NCBI RefSeq assembly: GCF_000002995.4
Contig: NW_025062476.1
Coordinates: 12,420,501-12,484,500, forward strand
From: Brugia malayi
Lineage: Eukaryota > Nematoda > Chromadorea > Rhabditida > Onchocercidae
DNA: 64,000 bases
Reading direction: 5' to 3'
The notes beneath the pieces were generated by a model. That model was not told the DNA's origin. It did not search any database and saw only the letters and a program-made list of their open reading frames with translations. Positions 61,701 to 64,000 of the stretch are shown here, piece by piece. The translations under genes were made by a program, and so were the position numbers. Position 1 is the first letter of the stretch. The number at the start of each line of letters is the position of its first letter.

Positions 61701-64000
61701 TATGTATTTAGTTGGATGTACTAATGCAGGAAAATCGTATGTTTCTTCTGTCAGTTAATTAAATCTATAACATTTTGACTTATTTCACTAGTTAGGTTTC
61801 ATCATTTTATTCACATAAGCTTTCTATAATTATAAATTAGTATAAGTAAGTTTTTCTTTAGAGGAATCATGACTATTCTTGATATATTAATTCTCGTTAT
61901 GGTTACTAGACTTATTGTTCCATCATTTTTTCATTGAAACAGTAAAAAAAAAAAGACTTTTGGAAGAATTATTGTTTTGTATTTTTAGGACGCTTTTCAA
62001 CGCATTATTGCAATCTGATTTATGCAAAGTACGTGCTGTAGATCTCGTAGAACGTGCAGCTACAACTCCCTGGCCCGGTACCACTATTTCACTATTAAAA
62101 TTTCCGGTAATGAATCCTTCACCACATAAACTAGAAATCAGACGACGACGGTGAGTTTTTTTTTTCCTTTTTTTCCAGGACAAAGATTATTTTTTAAATG
62201 TTCTGCTTCAAAAATCTTTATGAGGGTGCTATTTGAATTAAGCATTTTGTAAACAACTTTTTGGATGCTTAAATTGTAAGCAGTGTATGGTATATTTAGA
62301 GATTTTCATTTGTATATTATTTATATCGAAATTGATTACAGATTGTTAATGAATCAAGCTTGGCAGAAGAAGGAGAATCGTGCGCGATATAATCTTTATA
62401 AGCAGTCAGGTGATATAAAATATGCAATGTTGCAGTCTGCCATTGGAAATTCATTCAAGGTTTTTTTTCGTACATAATTTAATACCAAAGTATTTTAAAA
62501 GCAAAGCAAAAAAAAAAAATGAATCTGGCCCAGTATGTTGTCAGCTATCGAAATTTCAATTTTTTCTTAAATATGATTTTAAAGGATCGTGAAGAAGAGT
62601 TACAACCACCAGCTTTTCATACCATACTTACCGATTCTGAACCAACGGACAAACCAAAACGACCGTTAGTTTACATCTTTTAATTCTTTAATCATTTAAT
62701 TTTCTGTCACTTTTTTCAGGAAGCATAACGAATGATTTGGAAACAACAACTTAAGATTAGTTAAAGTTCATAGATCAGATGGCGTACTGAATTTGATTCC
62801 TCTCCTCTCCATTCCCTCACTCTCTTTCAAAAGGAGCTTTGCTTATATTGATTTTATTTTCAGCTTTGATCCGAATTCATTTGTTTTTGCAAAAGGAAAG
62901 TGGTGCTTTGATACTCCTGGAACCGTTAATTCAAATCAAGTTTGTTCTTTGGTTCCTTTTTAACTTTTAATCGCTTTTATATTGGCTAGTTAATTATGTA
63001 GTATAAATTGTTTGATAGCGTCTCTTCTCTAGGAGACGTACATCACACGCTATCATTATTTTGTGAAGTAATAGTTTCTTTTCTTTAGTTCGCGTATTTT
63101 CGCCTTCGAATTCTTTAAACTAATTATGGGTTATACAAAAATTTTACTGTCTAAGTGCTGCATTCCGAAATTTAAATTTGGAAGCGTTAGAGATTATTCT
63201 TTCAAAACTTGCTAGGTTATGCTTTGAAATTTTTTTTCGAGATGCTGTAGTCGCCTTTGTATCTTGTTATTCAGATTCTGAATTTGTTCACTTTGGACGA
63301 GCTAATTACTATCTTACCCCGAACATTGATTTTACCGCGAACATTTATTATGCATTCAGAGGAATCCCTTCTCATTGCTGGCGTTGCGCAGATTGATGTG
63401 ATCAGTTTGCCAGTGAAATCTACTTCGGAAAAAGATTATCCAGAAAGACGACCTTCTATTCTGGTAAGTTCTTTTAGGAAATTCATCACTAATATATCTA
63501 GAGTTTGGAAAGTTTTCTTATATTTGAAAAGATCTTTAAGCAAATATGTAGAGATTCGAGACATAATTTTTAGTTTTTATCTGGTAGGATGAATTTTAGA
63601 TGTTTATGGTTCAGTCATAATATAACAATTAATTTGTATGTGTTTAAAGTTTAAATATTTCAGATGACAGTGTTTGCCAGTGAGCAGTTGCCAGTTTTCA
63701 TACGAAAAACATCAGAAAGCAGTGCTTTTCGTGAAAAATATTTGGGTAGCTCACTTCTTGTTGTTCCTGCTGGTAATGCCGAAAGAATAGCGCGATTTCC
63801 GGATGTAAGTTTTGATTTATGAATAAATTTTTTTTCTTCAGAGCACATAAAGATATACTGCGTTAGCAAAAGTTATTGTTATTTGGAAATCCTGAACGGA
63901 GCAAATGGTTTAAATTTTTCGAATTTAAGAAGTAATAGATATTTTTTTTTTTTTTTTTCAGCTTAAGAGCAGTGAAATGGTTTTGGAAAGTTCTGGATCG
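58741..64000 (+). CDS. NOA1: NOA1-type mitochondrial circularly permuted GTPase (3' end outside window)
   Basis: Sixteen exons are visible: 58,741-58,991; 59,115-59,226; 59,556-59,743; 59,978-60,068; 60,180-60,317; 60,495-60,602; 60,889-61,054; 61,206-61,375; 61,657-61,736; 61,989-62,150; 62,342-62,459; 62,585-62,664; 62,864-62,939; 63,275-63,463; 63,664-63,804; 63,962 onward. About 703 residues are present before the window ends. The N terminus is basic, rich in Arg and Ser, and lacks acidic residues early on, as for a mitochondrial presequence. A zinc finger follows (PCSACGAKFHC ... LCRRC, ~residues 248-290). The G motifs come in permuted order: GNKVDLL (G4), ISAKTGYG (G5), GCTNAGKST (G1), TPWPGTT (G2-like) and CFDTPGT (G3). 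C-terminal family blocks ILNLFTLDELITILP and LPRTFIM follow. NOA1/YqeH proteins act in mitochondrial ribosome assembly and translation. The intron after exon 9 splits the P-loop Ser codon. Confidence 0.95.

Noticed and set aside
1..64000. tRNA, rRNA and spliced-leader RNA genes
   Set aside because: No B-box-like GGTTCGAATCC, rRNA core or SL sequence was noticed on reading; a covariance-model scan could still find one.

Overview
The window looks like nuclear DNA of a nematode, probably an AT-rich clade III or filarial-type genome. The assignment rests on several things seen together. Genes are split into many short exons with GTAAGT-type donors and TTTCAG/TTTTAG acceptors. Some first exons begin directly after an acceptor-like TTTTCAG, as expected for spliced-leader trans-splicing. 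Genes are packed on one strand with very short gaps. Intergenic DNA is extremely AT-rich and full of A/T homopolymers. The species cannot be named from the sequence alone.

Layout: (1) 1-17 kb is an AT desert with minisatellites and two small membrane-protein genes (5,931-7,395 plus; 10,062-10,422 minus). (2) 17.1-23.8 kb, plus strand, holds a prostaglandin reductase 2-like MDR enzyme and the RNA polymerase III subunit RPC9/CRCP. (3) 24.2-30.9 kb, minus strand, holds a degenerate Rho-family GTPase-like protein with a CAAX end and, upstream on the same strand, an unrecognised helical protein; the two may form an operon. (4) 31-41 kb has no intact gene that I can recognise. It carries a foldback-like element with ~1.39-kb near-identical inverted arms around a ~1.05-kb centre holding a broken piece of the CPSase part of CAD/pyr-1, and next to it a possible GPCR remnant. 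(5) 41.1-43.1 kb, minus strand, is the RNA polymerase II CTD phosphatase SSU72. (6) 45-51.8 kb has a convergent pair of unrecognised membrane-protein genes whose introns or upstream region contain four separate tandem arrays. (7) 53.7-64 kb, plus strand, holds WASH (WASHC1), PIG-P and the mitochondrial GTPase NOA1. PIG-P and NOA1 are separated by only 20 nt, and NOA1 runs off the window end.

Exon boundaries were assigned by hand from splice consensus, reading-frame phase and remembered family sequence. Intact phase across all junctions supports PTGR2, RPC9, SSU72, PIG-P, NOA1, WASH and the two unknown membrane proteins. The N termini of the helical protein, the GTPase and the 384-aa protein are unresolved.
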